Source: Tenodera sinensis (Eukaryota > Arthropoda > Insecta > Mantodea > Mantidae). Taken from it: a DNA stretch of 64,000 bases. The notes under the pieces are model-generated. The model did not search any database. It was not told the DNA's origin and worked only from the letters and a program-made list of their open reading frames with translations. Of this stretch, positions 11,170 through 21,689 are shown one piece after another; the first letter of the stretch is position 1, and every line of letters starts with the position of its first letter. The stretch is taken from positions 60,341,773 to 60,405,772 of the forward strand of contig CM060972.1 of NCBI GenBank assembly GCA_030765045.1. Direction: 5' to 3'. The translations under genes were made by a program, and so were the position numbers.

Positions 11170-11604
11170 CTATCTTCTAAGCGCGCGAAAACAGAAACCA
11201 TCCCCTCTACCGTGTTCTGTGCCTCTACCCAAGCGCAAATATTTCTTGTTTCCCTGAAACATGTGCATGCCCGTGTTATTTCCCTGTAGTTCATCGTTTC
11301 GTGACGTCATGTTGCCATGGCAACCAAGCTGTTTAGTGCAGTAGTTTCTTCCGTAACTGTGACTTTTGCACTTGTCCTTATAACCGATCAGAGGGCACGT
11401 TCCCACCAATTTTCCCTGCTGGCTTCCAGGCTGTAAGTTCCAAACAAAAGAAGGGTTGGTCACTGACCCTGCTACAGCTGCTAGCAGTTGAAATTTGGGA
11501 CTAAACTGTTCGAATGAAAGTAATAATGCCAACATTAACAAAAATAGAATACTGCTATTTTCAAGTGAAAACCTCTTCACCTGCTTCACCTGAATAACCG
11601 CCAC
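11170..11604 (-). CDS. Unrecognised 144-residue open frame
   Basis: The frame starts MAVIQVKQVKRF and has a hydrophobic stretch at about residues 19-45 (ILFLLMLALLLSF). The rest is basic with four cysteines in the middle. It lies in GC-richer sequence just 5' of the TTF-type hAT fragment on the same strand, so it may be part of that element's leader. No family recognised; it may be a chance frame. Confidence 0.12.
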   Translation of the reverse strand: MAVIQVKQVKRFSLENSSILFLLMLALLLSFEQFSPKFQLLAAVAGSVTNPSFVWNLQPGSQQGKLVGTCPLIGYKDKCKSHSYGRNYCTKQLGCHGNMTSRNDELQGNNTGMHMFQGNKKYLRLGRGTEHGRGDGFCFRALRR

Positions 11605-12125
11605 TGGTATGGGGATTTACTTTACCACATGGAGGTAAGGTGGTGAAGTCGAGGAAACGTTCTGCAATGTTTTTTTTGCTCTCAGGAATGAAATTGCTTT
11701 CTTAGTGAGCCTGTTCCAGAACTCCAAGGTCAGCTGTGGGTAAATAATTTGGCTTTCCTTGTTGATTTAACCCGTTATCTTAATGAACTGAATACCACCC
11801 TTCAGGGCAGAGAGCACATTATCACTGACTTGTTTTGTACTGTAGAGGCATTAAAACAAAAGTTAAGTATTTGGAAGCACCAGTTTAGCAATGCAGAGAT
11901 GGTACATTTTCCGTTTCAGTTTTATTAGGTTCCATATGATGGGTTCATGTTGTGTTAACATGGAAAATCATATTAATGATTTACAATATTTTTTCAAAAT
12001 TTTAAGTTTCAGTTGGCCAGTTTTGTTGCACACAGACAGTTTTTAAATTCTAAATCTTCCAAATAAGAAAGACTTTATTTCAATGAGTACCCAACATCAA
12101 TAAAAACAATGGCCTCAGGGGTCTC

Positions 12126-12661
12126 CGTGTAGGGGATATGTGAATAGCGACCACAAGGTACCCAAGCTGAGCAGAACATTACTTCCACTTACTGGTGTTT
12201 TGCTCCTCACTGTAACTTTTCTATCTGACCTTACCTTGGTCATCTCTTGTTCTCTTCCGACCCCGATGCTATTAGGGTTCCAGAGGGCTAGGGAGTCTTT
12301 ATTTTTCCAACCTCTCCATTTCTGTAATTTCTCTATAAAATCTTAACCCCAACATGCTGACCTGTCATGGCATGTAATACGTCCTCTGATAGGTAATCAG
12401 AGGATATGTTCGGTGAATTTATTTTGATAATTCTCCCGGTCAGGTCGGTGCGACCCGTAAACCAACGACAGGTGTGGTCCTCCAGACATTCTGGGGGTTG
12501 TGAGAGAGCAATGTGACCGCCAAAATATAAAAATATGGTGCTCTTTAAAAAACGGTTACTATTACTGCTATTGCTCTCTTCAATATCATTGTGAAAAATA
12601 TTGGAGAGCAAGAGGATTAATGACTTCATTGTCAGAAATCCAGCATTAGCTAACAACAACA
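12126..12661 (+). mobile_element. LINE-derived mini-element, 5' UTR joined to 3' tail
   Basis: It starts with a single 70-bp monomer (GGGGATATGTGAATAGCGAC.., 12130). A LINE 5' untranslated region follows that also occurs at 16300-16680 and, diverged, at 31500-31800 in front of a LINE endonuclease frame. It then jumps to the LINE 3' tail (GAAAAATATTGGAGAGCAAG.. to GCTAACAACAAC), the same tail that ends the LINE at 59421. All coding sequence is missing. It separates the two halves of the hAT transposase. Confidence 0.65.
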
Positions 12662-12664
12662 CAT

Positions 12665-13187
12665 TTTCCGACCCTAACCTCAGTGATTCAGTGTGTAGAA
12701 ACTTTGGACTTTGATGATTATACAACCATACTGCGACAATTGCACGAACAATTCGAACGTAGATTCCAGGACATTATACCACTTGAGAAACAATTTAAGC
12801 TATTTGCAACACCATTTTCAGTGGATATCCTCAATAGCCCCGTTGAACTGCAGTTGGAAGTAATACATTTGAAAAATGATATTGAGTTAAAAGATAAATA
12901 TCAAAATAGAAAAGTATATACCATTCCTACACCTCTGTAAAACGCGAAAGATTTCCTAAATTCCACAATCTCACAGGAAGAATTTTGTGCATGTTTGGGA
13001 CAACCTATGTTTGCGAATCACTGTTTTCCTTAATGAAGTGTACACAGTCACATCACAGAAGCCAATTAAGTGATGAACACTTGAAAGCAAGTTTGCGATT
13101 GGGTAGCTCGCAAACAATAGTCCCACGTATTGAACAGCTGGTGGGAAACATACAACTGCAAAAATCATGGCGATTGTCGGATGGCTA
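12665..13187 (+). pseudogene. hAT transposase, C-terminal dimerisation part
   Basis: Frames at 12683-12940 and 12985-13188 read FDDYTTILRQLHEQFERRFQ, QLEVIHLKNDIELKDKY and then TTYVCESLFSLMKCTQSHHR and SQLSDEHLKASLRLGSS. CESLFS.MK..KS.HRS.L.D.HL is the hAT C-terminal dimerisation motif in its GTF2IRD2-like form. It continues the protein begun at 8833. One frameshift and a stop lie between the two frames. Confidence 0.7.
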
Positions 13188-13630
13188 AGAAAGGGCAGTT
13201 TTCATAGAGACTTATTTCAAGAATATTTTATTTGTATTATTTACTTCATTGAATAGTACCAATAAGAAGAAAGTTCTATGTCATATGACATTATTTATTT
13301 AGTTTATTAGTTTTATACGAGTGTTTATATTTTGTTAATTGAATTTCCTGAGAATAAGATTTAATTTTGTATTATATTAGTTATCAGTATTAAAGTGTAT
13401 AAAATACTGCCATCATTATTATGTAATTGACAGTGAAAGTGTAAGTTAATTTACACAATCGTAGTTCCACCACTGTAGCACCTCCATTTCTTGCCCACAA
13501 CCGGATCCTCAGGGCTTTTACTTCTGCCAGAGCAGGCAGTCTGTTGGGGACGCCTGATTTAGATAGTGATCCTGTAGATAAAAGCCATAGAGGCCACACG
13601 CAACAGTAAAATTAACATAGAATACAGACA

Positions 13631-14011
13631 ACGGCACTGTGGCCAAGCAGTTAGTTTGTTTGCCTACCACCTAGGCAGTCCAGGTTCGACCATAGGGACC
13701 CACATGAGGTATTTGTGGTGGACGAAGCGGCATCAGGGTGGGTTTTCTCCGGGTTTTCCAGTTTCCGCTGCCACTCACTCCACCAACTGTTCCATTATTA
13801 CCTTTCCAATCATTGATTTTGCCTGCATTTCATATCATCCTCTTCCTCACTATCATACCTGATGCATGGCTGACACTTGCTTCCAGGTCTTCACTCTGTC
13901 TGGTCCATAGGTTCCTGTGCTCCCTGACAGATGTCTGACCCTAGGCACTGACTTGTAAGTCCTACATAAGGGGAGGGTGATCAGGTAAAGAAGAAGAAAA
14001 AAAAAGAAGAA
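13631..14011 (+). repeat. tRNA-derived SINE with 10-bp target duplication
   Basis: The A-box-like GTGGCCAAGCAGTTAG and the B box GGTTCGACC (about 13683) lie at tRNA spacing. The body is unrelated to a tRNA (CGGGTTTTCCAGTTTCCGC), and the tail is rich in GAA/A. AATACAGACA occurs on both sides (13621-13630 and 14012-14021). It inserted 75 bp outside the hAT right end and belongs to a different SINE family from the 4.8-kb repeat. Confidence 0.75.
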
Positions 14012-14347
14012 AATACAGACACTACAAAATCAAGATGGACAACCCCACGCTAGCCAGGATATATGGCTCCCTAAACTACACAACCCAGCAACACCATGGG
14101 ACCAATCAGCTATATACACATTACTTCACCTTGCTAGATAGTTACTCTAACAATTCAAGAATTACGACGATTCACAAGCCACAGTATCAAAACCTCGAGA
14201 GTTAGTGGAAAAGCTGCAATTGGTCGTACTTGACCCACATGATACACTTGATTAACGTCAAAAATCTTGTCCCAAGTATAACCAAAGATAAGTTGTTCCT
14301 ATACCTGAACAGATGGCTAAAATTCACTGACATCCCTGCTAAATTAA

Positions 14348-14444
14348 CAAATATTTAGAGACTAAGCTTCACTTATCTTTATTATATTTGTAAGTAACTT
14401 ACACCAAATACAAAGATAAGCAAAGCTTGGTTTCTAAATATTTG
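14348..14444. repeat. Foldback (MITE-like) hairpin
   Basis: Arms of about 42 nt: CAAATATTTAGAGACTAAGC on the left and its imperfect complement ending CTAAATATTTG on the right, with a short centre. Related half-sites (CTTCACTTATCTTAG) occur at 28305, 40725, 44300 and 53540. Confidence 0.55.
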
Positions 14445-14545
14445 TGGATCTGTATTGCTTCCCTGTTAATAGCTTCAGTTTTTCCATAGAGTAATGAATA
14501 TTTACTTCTCACCAAATATCTGTGTGAATAACCCATTTTTCATCT

Positions 14546-15845
14546 TTGAAAGAAACCTCTACAACAGGTCAAGGATTTAGCTATAAGAAGGCCCCAGTCA
14601 CCTTTCATGGCAAACTTATGTATGAGTCAACTCCTGGCTATAGAACCAAAATGGCAGTGTGTAAATTAGTGACGAGTAGTGTGCTCTGCAAAATTCAACA
14701 AAACATCGATATAATCCTACCGATAATGGTAGTAGAGTGTAATTTTGGGATTGTGATGGACCCAAATGGTAGTGGAAATAAAGATGGGAAAAACAAAAGT
14801 GCTGCAGCTGTAAATCAAGCCAAAAATGGGAACCACACTTTGTGCCAGGGAGCACATGATGAAATGGAAGTCACTGTGCTGTTACACAAAGCTATTGAAC
14901 TCTTAAACATAGATCTTCAAAATGTAAGACAAGATATTAAAGAACTACCAACTGTAAATCAACATCTGAGCCAGAAATTAAAATCCATGGGAAAAGAGAT
15001 GCAAAAGAGAGATAAGAGGATTAAAGCAAATTATGATAATCTCAAGGTGCTACATGACAACAGCACAGCGCTAGAGAAGCAGATTAAGAGTTTCAGTACT
15101 TGCAGCAAGCAAAACAGCAACAAATAAACTCAAATATGAAATGGGTGAGTGCCACAAGAAAAGATAGCGGAAAGGAGACCAAAGCAAGTAACCTGAAAAC
15201 ATCAAACATACAGGTTGGAACAGCGTTTGAGCCAAGAATGCCATACATCAAGGCCTCAAACAGATTCAATGTGCTATCCTCACTGCCCAAATGAAGAAAA
15301 CCCCCAGTTCCAGTGTGCAACTAACCTCATTGAGTGCAGATTCTACGGAGCCTTAAGAAGTTCTTGCACTGGGCGACTATCGTACACATGAAAGTTAATA
15401 GTGCAGATATCAAAGTGTTTAGTGTCTAGGGGTATTAATGCCAGTCAGCTGGCCAAAAAGGTGGAAAATCGGTGCAAATATGAAAACTTCCCAGAAGATC
15501 CAGAAGTTAGTGTTACACATAGGAACAAATGACTTAGAGAGGGCACGGAAACCTGAAGAAGTATTAGGTGAAGAGTACAGTGCTGTCACAACTACAAAAG
15601 ACAAGCATCCTAATGCTATAATTACTGTAAACAGTGTTATAAGAAGAAGGGATATGAATTAGCTTTATCAGGTGGGTAAATAACAGATGGGCATGTGAAG
15701 CTTTAAAAGCTCTCTATGTGGATGTGGATAAACATGGACCTCTCCTGTTTATGTACAGATGAACTACACTTAAATCGTAAGGGCTCATGGAGATTAGGGC
15801 AGGTCATAGACAACGTTATTAACACAATAGCAAAACAAAATAGCT
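14546..15845 (+). pseudogene. LINE ORF1-type protein: coiled coil plus SGNH hydrolase
   Basis: The open frame 14546-15127 encodes about 193 residues; its second half is helical and charged (LLNIDLQNVRQDIKELP, NYDNLKVLHDNSTALEKQI). After frame changes the sequence reads VFSVRGINASQLAKKVENR, then LVLHIGTNDLERARKPEEV and finally DELHLNRKGSWRLGQVID. GTND and D.LH are SGNH-hydrolase blocks III and V. Several LINE clades (CR1, L2 relatives) carry such an esterase in ORF1. The block with the nucleophile serine is not seen. It stops at about 15845, just before the monomer array. Confidence 0.55.
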
Positions 15846-15896
15846 AGGGAAACTAGTATTTGACCCAGTAGATAGAAGTTCACCAAAACAATTGGT

Positions 15897-16300
15897 TTAG
15901 GGGATATGTGAATGGCGACCACAAGGTACCCAAGCTGAGCAGAACATTGCTTCCACTTACTGGTGTCTAGGCGATATGTGGATAAGGTACCCAAGCTGAG
16001 CAAAACATTACTTCCACTTACTGGTGTCTAGGGGATATGTGGATAGTGGCCACAAGGTACCCAAGTTGAGCAGAACATTGCTTCCACTTACTGGTGTATA
16101 GGGGATATGTGGATAGTGACCACAAGGTACCCAAGCTGAGCAGAACATTACTTCCACTTACTGGTGTCTAGGGGATATGTGAATAGCGACCACAAGGTAC
16201 CCAAGCTGAGCAGAACATTGCTTCCACTTACTGGTGTCTAGGGGATATGTGAATAGCGACCACAAGGTACCCAAGCTGAGCAGAACATTACTTCCACTTA
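15897..16300 (+). repeat. Six tandem 70-bp monomers
   Basis: Units start near 15897, 15967, 16028, 16098, 16168 and 16238, each with a variant of AGGGGATATGTGGATAGTG, GTACCCAAGCTGAGCAGAAC and TTCCACTTACTGGTG. One unit is about 61 bp through an internal deletion; the others are 70 bp. They lead straight into the LINE 5' untranslated region. The layout recalls the promoter monomers of mouse L1. Confidence 0.85.
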
Positions 16301-16775
16301 CTGGTGTTTTGCTCCTCACTGTTACTTTTCTATCTGACCTTACCTTGGTCATTTCTTGTTCTCTTCTGACCCCGATGCTATTAGAGTTCCTGAGGGCTAG
16401 GGAGTCTTTATTTTTCCAACCTCTCCATTTCTCTAATTTCTTTATAAAACCGTAACCCCAAACATGCTGACCTGTCATGGTATGTAATACGTCCTCTGAT
16501 TGGTAATCAGAGGATATGGTCGGTGAATTTATTTTGATAAGTCTCCCGGTCAGGTCAGTGAGACCCGTAAACCAACAACAGGTGTGGTCCTCCAAACATT
16601 CTGGGGGTTGTGAGAGAGCGATGTGACCGCCAAAACATAAAAATATGGTGCTTTCTAAAAAGCGCTTACATTTACTGCTAAGTCTCTTCAATATTTATTT
16701 TGTGAAAAATATTGGAGAGCAAGAGGATTAATGACTTCATTGTCAGAAATCCAGAATTAGCTAACAACAACATTT
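16300..16775 (+). mobile_element. LINE-derived mini-element body and tail
   Basis: Continues from the monomers. It is very similar to 12200-12661, then joins the LINE 3' tail (ATTGGAGAGCAAGAGGATTA) and ends GCTAACAACAACA at about 16775. Neither RT nor endonuclease sequence is present. An open frame on the other strand (16158-16691) runs through both regions and is not considered coding. Confidence 0.65.
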
Positions 16776-16779
16776 TTTG

Positions 16780-17245
16780 TACAGTATGATTTGGTCTATC
16801 TCTAACGGTTTACCAGTTATGCAAAATTCATCCAGAGTAAATACGACTACAGGGGCAATAGCCAGAAAATTCAAGATATACATTTCATTTGTCATAAAAC
16901 TATCTCAAACATATGGCATTTTAATCAAAATCGTTAGAGCCATTTACAAGAAAATCAATATTTTCGAAAAATTTTCCATGTAAAGGGTAGTTTAGGGTGG
17001 GGCTATTTTCTTCAAAATCTTTGTGTCGCATCCTTGAAAGACATTAAACTTAAATACCAACTTTCGTTTCTTTTCGTTTTTGAGTTATGCTGTCCACAGA
17101 CTGAGACACCCACACGGACCTTTTTCTAAAAATGCTTTTTTTGGATTCAGGGGGCCTCAAAACATATTTGCGGTGAAATCTCGACATCAAATTTTTGGGT
17201 GGAATACAATACTTCCCCTACTTACTAGTAGAGAAAGTAAAAATA
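16780..17245 (+). repeat. Dispersed repeat with terminal hairpin, copy 2
   Basis: The block starts GATTTGGTCTATCTCTAACG. It contains TTGGATTCAGGGGGCCTCAA and ends GGTGGAATACAATACTTCCC, CTACTTACTAGTAG, AGAAAGTAAAAAT. The second half matches 22880-23058 and the end matches 2600-2656. No coding. The LTR element begins 19 bp further on. Confidence 0.45.
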
Positions 17246-17263
17246 CAAATTCATATAAGCCAC

Positions 17264-17818
17264 TGAGACAGAATATTGACTAATAGAAAATTGTTCATGT
17301 AAATATCTTTGTAAGAGTGTGTAAATTTCTAATTCTTTTAATTTGGGTGTATCAGGAACTTATTTTTTTAATAATACTCAAAATAGACAATGTCTTCTCG
17401 TCACTTTGAGTTCAACCAATGAGAACTGTTGCGCGGATGAATACATAAGAATGGCGGTGTTGCGTCATAGAGACGCTAGGACTCTTTTATCATTAGCGTC
17501 TGTGAGCTCAAGGTGAAAGGATGTATATTTTTGCTGATAGCGTGTGAACATGTAAATTACACCCAAACTTTTAAACAGTGTAGATTCTATCGAATTTTGA
17601 AAGTTGTTAACTAATGAACATAGTGCTAAAATGTAAATTTACGAATAAATATGTTGTGATAAAAGGAACGTTGATTCATGCATTCCATTCTGTATCCATC
17701 GACCCCGTAGATAAGAGTAGCGTCTGTTATAACAAACTTTCCACCTTTCAGTAAAAACATTATTCCTGCTGCTATATTCACGCTGATATGTGTTGACTAT
17801 CTTTTACTAAAAACAGCA
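17264..17818 (+). repeat. 5' LTR
   Basis: Starts TGAGACAGAATATTG and ends ACTAAAAACAGCA. Almost identical to 20884-21438. Confidence 0.9.
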
Positions 17819-17822
17819 CCAA

Positions 17823-17846
17823 AATGGCTTGCCCAACGTGGAGCGC
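17823..17846 (+). other. Putative primer-binding site
   Basis: TGGCTTGCCCAACGTGGAG begins a few bases after the 5' LTR. A TGG start and the CCCAACGTGG core are typical of tRNA-primed leaders. I did not match it to a particular tRNA. The 36.7-kb copy has the related form TGACTTGCCCAATGTGG at the same place. Confidence 0.5.
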
Positions 17847-18173
17847 GAATTTAGAATGGAATGCAAAATTACGAAGTGTTAACATCAAAAGGACGCCATC
17901 CCATCGCGCAGGAGAAAGACGCCATCAGACCATCGTCTGATATCAACAAAACATCGATACACGGAGAATCAACGTGGGAAAAACACCGGAGATCATCTGG
18001 CGAAGCCAACTACCCAGGAGACGTAAATAACTGGACGAAGAACCAACAGAAAAAAAAAGTAGGATCCAAAATTTTTGTTTTTACATACATTTTATTTCCA
18101 TTTGTTAATGCTACTCAGAAGTGGCAAAATATTGGGACTTTCAACATTAAGTGAATTGGATAAAGGAATTAAA

Positions 18174-18755
18174 ATGTCGCGAAAAGAGATAGAAACAGGA
18201 GTGGGGGAAGGGGCAGATAGGCCTAGTTATCAGATAGAATTAGAAGGTGAGGAACAGGCGGAAATAAGCAAAGACCAAAGGTTAATGATGATGATGTTTG
18301 AAAGACTGGAACAAAGTTTAGGTCAGAAAATGGAACAAAATAATGCAGAATTAAAACATGACATAGAACAAAGTTTAGGTCAGAGTTTAGGTCAGAAAAT
18401 AGAAGGAGTGAGAGAGGACTTAGAAAATAATAAAAAAGAGATAAGACAGGATTTAGAACAAAATAAAAAAGAGATAGGTCAGAAAATGGAGGAAGTGAGA
18501 AAAGACTTAGAACAGAAAATGGAATTAGGTAGACAGAACTTAGAACAGAAAATGGAATTAGGTAGACAGAACTTAGAACAGAAAATAGAATTAGGAAGAC
18601 AGGAGTGTAAAGAAAATATGAAAGTAATGGAAACTAATTTAAAATTAGTACATAAAAACTTAAATGAAACAGATACATATTTGTCATGTTTGATGTTTTC
18701 ACAAAATTCACCAAAATATACCCCATTAAGAATATCAAAAGCAGAACATGCCTAG
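18174..18755 (+). CDS. Gag-like coiled-coil protein of the LTR element
   Basis: ATG 18174 begins MSRKEIETGVGEGADRPSYQ, the same start as in the second copy (36311, minus). About residues 40-165 are one long coiled coil with 10-11-residue repeats such as LEQKMELGRQN and LEQSLGQ, encoded by 33-bp tandem repeats. Near residue 166 (LVHKNLNET) the native gag is cut and the frame runs 28 residues out of frame through integrase sequence to TAG 18755. No CCHC knuckle is seen. It is a truncated structural protein, with no sign of selection as a host gene. Confidence 0.65.
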   Translation: MSRKEIETGVGEGADRPSYQIELEGEEQAEISKDQRLMMMMFERLEQSLGQKMEQNNAELKHDIEQSLGQSLGQKIEGVREDLENNKKEIRQDLEQNKKEIGQKMEEVRKDLEQKMELGRQNLEQKMELGRQNLEQKIELGRQECKENMKVMETNLKLVHKNLNETDTYLSCLMFSQNSPKYTPLRISKAEHA

Positions 18756-19438
18756 ATAAAATCGTCAAAGACTACATCCCAAAGTATGGGAGAATAAAAT
18801 GTATTCTATCGGACAATGCGACCATGCATAAGAGCAAGTTGTTTCAGAACACCTTAGAAACATTAGGAATAAAATTGTACTATTCCTCAGCATATTATCC
18901 CCAGGGAAACCCGACTGAGAGAATCATGAGGGATATAAGTATTTATTTTCGTTTACTCTGCCACAGAGACCACACTTCCTGGACGGAAAAATGCGGATAT
19001 ATAGAGGAGGTGATTAACCATTCGGTGAACCCCACGACCAAGTTCGCACCTATCGAGCTGATGACCAACACGAAACCAAGAAAATTAGCAATTGACATTG
19101 ACACTACGATGGCTGCCCAAAGAGAATTATCAGAGAAGGAAAAATGTCAATTGGCATTCAGAAGGTTACAGCAGAAGGCTGAAAAAGGGAGGAACAAGGT
19201 GAAAAGATTCGTCAGGAAATGGTCCCCACAAATTGGAGAAAAGGTGCTCTTAAAAAGCCACAAAGCATCCAAGGCATCTGAAAAAAGATCTGGAAAGATG
19301 GAGCTATTGTATACTGGACCACTGGTCATAACAAAACAGCTGGGTGACCACACATATGAGCTACAGAATACAAATGGCAAGTTGGTAGGAAGATACCATA
19401 AAAATAAATTGAAGCCATACAAAGAAAGGACCAAATAG
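18666..19438 (+). pseudogene. Integrase, catalytic core to C-terminus
   Basis: This frame overlaps the end of the gag frame. It contains RYIFVMFDVFTKF (first catalytic Asp), CILSDNATMHKSKLF (second Asp) and SAYYPQGNPTERIMRDI (Glu), so the D,D,E triad is present. Near the end lies the GPY/F module (LLYTGPLVITKQLGDHTYEL), then YHKNKLKPYKERTK and TAG. The N-terminal HHCC zinc finger and everything before it are deleted. GPY/F places it with gypsy-type integrases. It has no start of its own and could be made only by frameshifting. Confidence 0.8.
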
Positions 19439-20169
19439 TCTTTGTCAACGAATGTGTAAGGCAGGAGTAGTGGAGATGAAAGAAGATAATTTTTAATGGG
19501 TAACTTATAGAAAATTATGTTCAGATTAGGAATTACAACAAGGAAGAAAATCAACATAGTGATTGGCTATATCGACCACAAAGAGCATTGTCAACAAAAA
19601 CAGACGAGGACACTGATTGTCATTAAAGAAATGAATCATAGCGACGAAAGATAATATGTTTTTGACATAAGGATGTCAGGGACAAAAATAAAAATGAATC
19701 AATTATGATGAAAAAGATATAATATTTCGACACAAAGATGTCGAGGGTAAATTGAGAGGAAAAATAATACAATTACAGAATAATTGTAAGTATAGAAGTT
19801 TTCTCTTATAAAAATAAGAGACAAAGCAATGACAATTAGTGAAGTGAGGAAAACCATAACCAGAAAAACAATGCCCATGAATTGAGATGAATATAGCCAA
19901 TGCTAAGCTCGAAGAAATGTCGAACCAAACAACAATGAATAATAACCCAATTAAGAAAATTAGTATCATAAGTAACATCAGAGTTTAAGAACCGACTCAA
20001 CAACCTGCCTATACATAATAAGCTCATAAGACAAAGAAGGCAAAGAACTGAATAAAGTATTGCCATAAATATGATCATAATCATTAGCTCAAAATTTGTA
20101 TCCTGTTTTTCTCTCCTCATAGGAATGAATACAAGTCAAAAAACCACATGAAACACTTAAATTATATTT

Positions 20170-20660
20170 GTGTCAATGTCAAATGTACAATAACTGAGTA
20201 TGTGTTGTATAAGAACTGAATATGTCTTGTACCATAACTGAATATGTATTGTATGATAACTGGATATATTGTGTAATAACTGAATATGTTGAGTAATAAC
20301 TAAATGCTTTATGCCAAAACTGAATGTGTATTGTGTAATAACTGAATATGTATTGCATAATAACAGAACATATGTGATATGATAGCAGGATATATTGTGC
20401 AATAACTGAATATGTATTGTGTAATAATTGGACATGTTGTATAGTAATCAAATGTGTTGTACAATAACTGAATATGTATTGTATAATGACTGAAGGTGTA
20501 TTGTATAATAACAACATATGTGATATGATAACTGGGTATATCGTACAATGACTGAATATATATTGTATAATAATTGGACATATTGTGTAATAACTAAATG
20601 TGTTGTACAATAACTGGATATGTATTGTATAATAACTGAATGTATTGTGTAGTAATCGAA
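20170..20660 (+). repeat. Imperfect tandem repeats, about 20-24 bp
   Basis: Roughly twenty variants of ATAACTGAATATGTATTGTA fill the non-coding 3' region of the LTR element. A shorter version lies inverted at 34330-34490 in the second copy, so the array belongs to the family. Confidence 0.75.
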
Positions 20661-20731
20661 TATGTGAAATTTATAAAGACATGCTGTATCATGTCAAAAC
20701 GAAGGACAAGGACAAACAGTGAAGAAGACTG

Positions 20732-20783
<52 letters not shown>
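20732..20783 (+). repeat. 52-base A-run
   Basis: Uninterrupted adenines in the 3' non-coding part of the LTR element. Length in the real genome is uncertain because such runs are error-prone. Confidence 0.8.
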
Positions 20784-20786
<3 letters not shown>

Positions 20787-20883
20787 TACAAAGTGATTGA
20801 ATCATAGAAGTAGGGAGAAGTATTGTATTGTGTTTCAAGATTGTAAATAAGGTGACAACTTGAAAAACAAAACAAGGGGCATA

Positions 20884-21438
20884 TGAGACAGAATATTGAC
20901 TAATAGAAAATTGTTCATGTAAATATCTTTGTAAGAGTGTGTAAATTTCTAATTCTTTTAATTTGGGTGTATCAGGAACTTATTTTTTTAATAATACTCA
21001 AAATAGACAATGTCTTCTCGTCACTTTGAGTTCAACCAATGAGAACTGTTGCGCGGATGAATACATAAGAATGGCGGTGTTGCGTCATAGAGATGCTAGG
21101 ACTCTTTTATCATTAGCGTCTGTGAGCTCAAGGTGAAAGGATGTATATTTTTGCTGATAGCGTGTGAACATGTAAATTACACCCAAACTTTTAAACAGTG
21201 TAGATTCTATCGAATTTTGAAAGTTGTTAACTAATGAACATAGTGCTAAAATGTAAATTTACGAATAAATATGTTGTGATAAAAGGAACGTTGATTCATG
21301 CATTCCATTCTGTATCCATCGACCCCGTAGATAAGAGTAGCGTCTGTTATAACAAACTTTCCACCTTTCAGTAAAAACATTATTCCTGCTGCTATATTCA
21401 CGCTGATATGTGTTGACTATCTTTTACTAAAAACAGCA
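20884..21438 (+). repeat. 3' LTR
   Basis: Second LTR; TGAGACAG..AACAGCA. A short purine run, AAGGGGCATA, stands directly before it and is a plausible polypurine tract; the 34.15-kb copy has the same run. Confidence 0.9.
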
Positions 21439-21689
21439 CCACCACTTTAAGGGGTGTACAGATGATTCTTCAAAATTTGTATAGATCCTTTTAATGCCAT
21501 GGAGCCGATTTCTATACAAAGCTGCTTGTGCATGGATAACATTTACAGAATAAACCGATCAATTCTACAACTTCAACTCCATTGCACATGTGAATTAACA
21601 CAATAAAACATGCAAATGCAAATAATAACCTCAAAGTTACCAAAGCCATTACTGATGGATTCTTTCATACTATGATGTATCACACTCAC

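Larger units (their letters stand above)
8648..13556 (+). mobile_element. hAT transposon (GTF2IRD2/Charlie-like), interrupted
   Basis: The left end CAGGCATCCCCAA (8648) and the right end, which reads CAGGCGTCCCCAA on the minus strand (ends 13556), are terminal inverted repeats. The flanks ATTTACAT (8640-8647) and ATTTAGAT (13557-13564) are an 8-bp target duplication with one mismatch, as expected for hAT. Inside, transposase pieces at 8833-9760 and 12665-13187 run in the same direction. They are separated by a second hAT fragment in reverse orientation and a LINE-derived mini-element. The element is old and inactive. Confidence 0.8.
17264..21438 (+). mobile_element. Young gypsy-type LTR retrotransposon, internally deleted
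   Basis: Two 555-bp LTRs differ by one base (C/T at the AGAGACGCTAGG site) and are flanked by CCAC on both sides (17260-17263 and 21439-21442), a 4-bp duplication typical of gypsy elements. The interior is 3.07 kb: leader, a coiled-coil gag-like frame fused to the second half of integrase, then about 1.4 kb of non-coding DNA with tandem repeats. Protease, RT and RNase H are absent, so movement would need proteins from a complete relative. It sits within the 15-kb TRIP12 intron on the opposite strand to the gene. Confidence 0.9.

Noticed and set aside
16158..16691. 177-residue minus-strand open frame
   Set aside because: It runs through the LINE leader and repeated monomers; the same frame is broken in the 12-kb copy and the leader is non-coding in LINE A.
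20157..20660. CRISPR-like array of short repeats
   Set aside because: Repeats are contiguous and imperfect with no spacers, and the DNA is animal.
20157..20875. Several long minus-strand frames rich in Tyr, His, Ile
   Set aside because: They arise from the 20-24-bp tandem repeats and the A-run of the LTR element.
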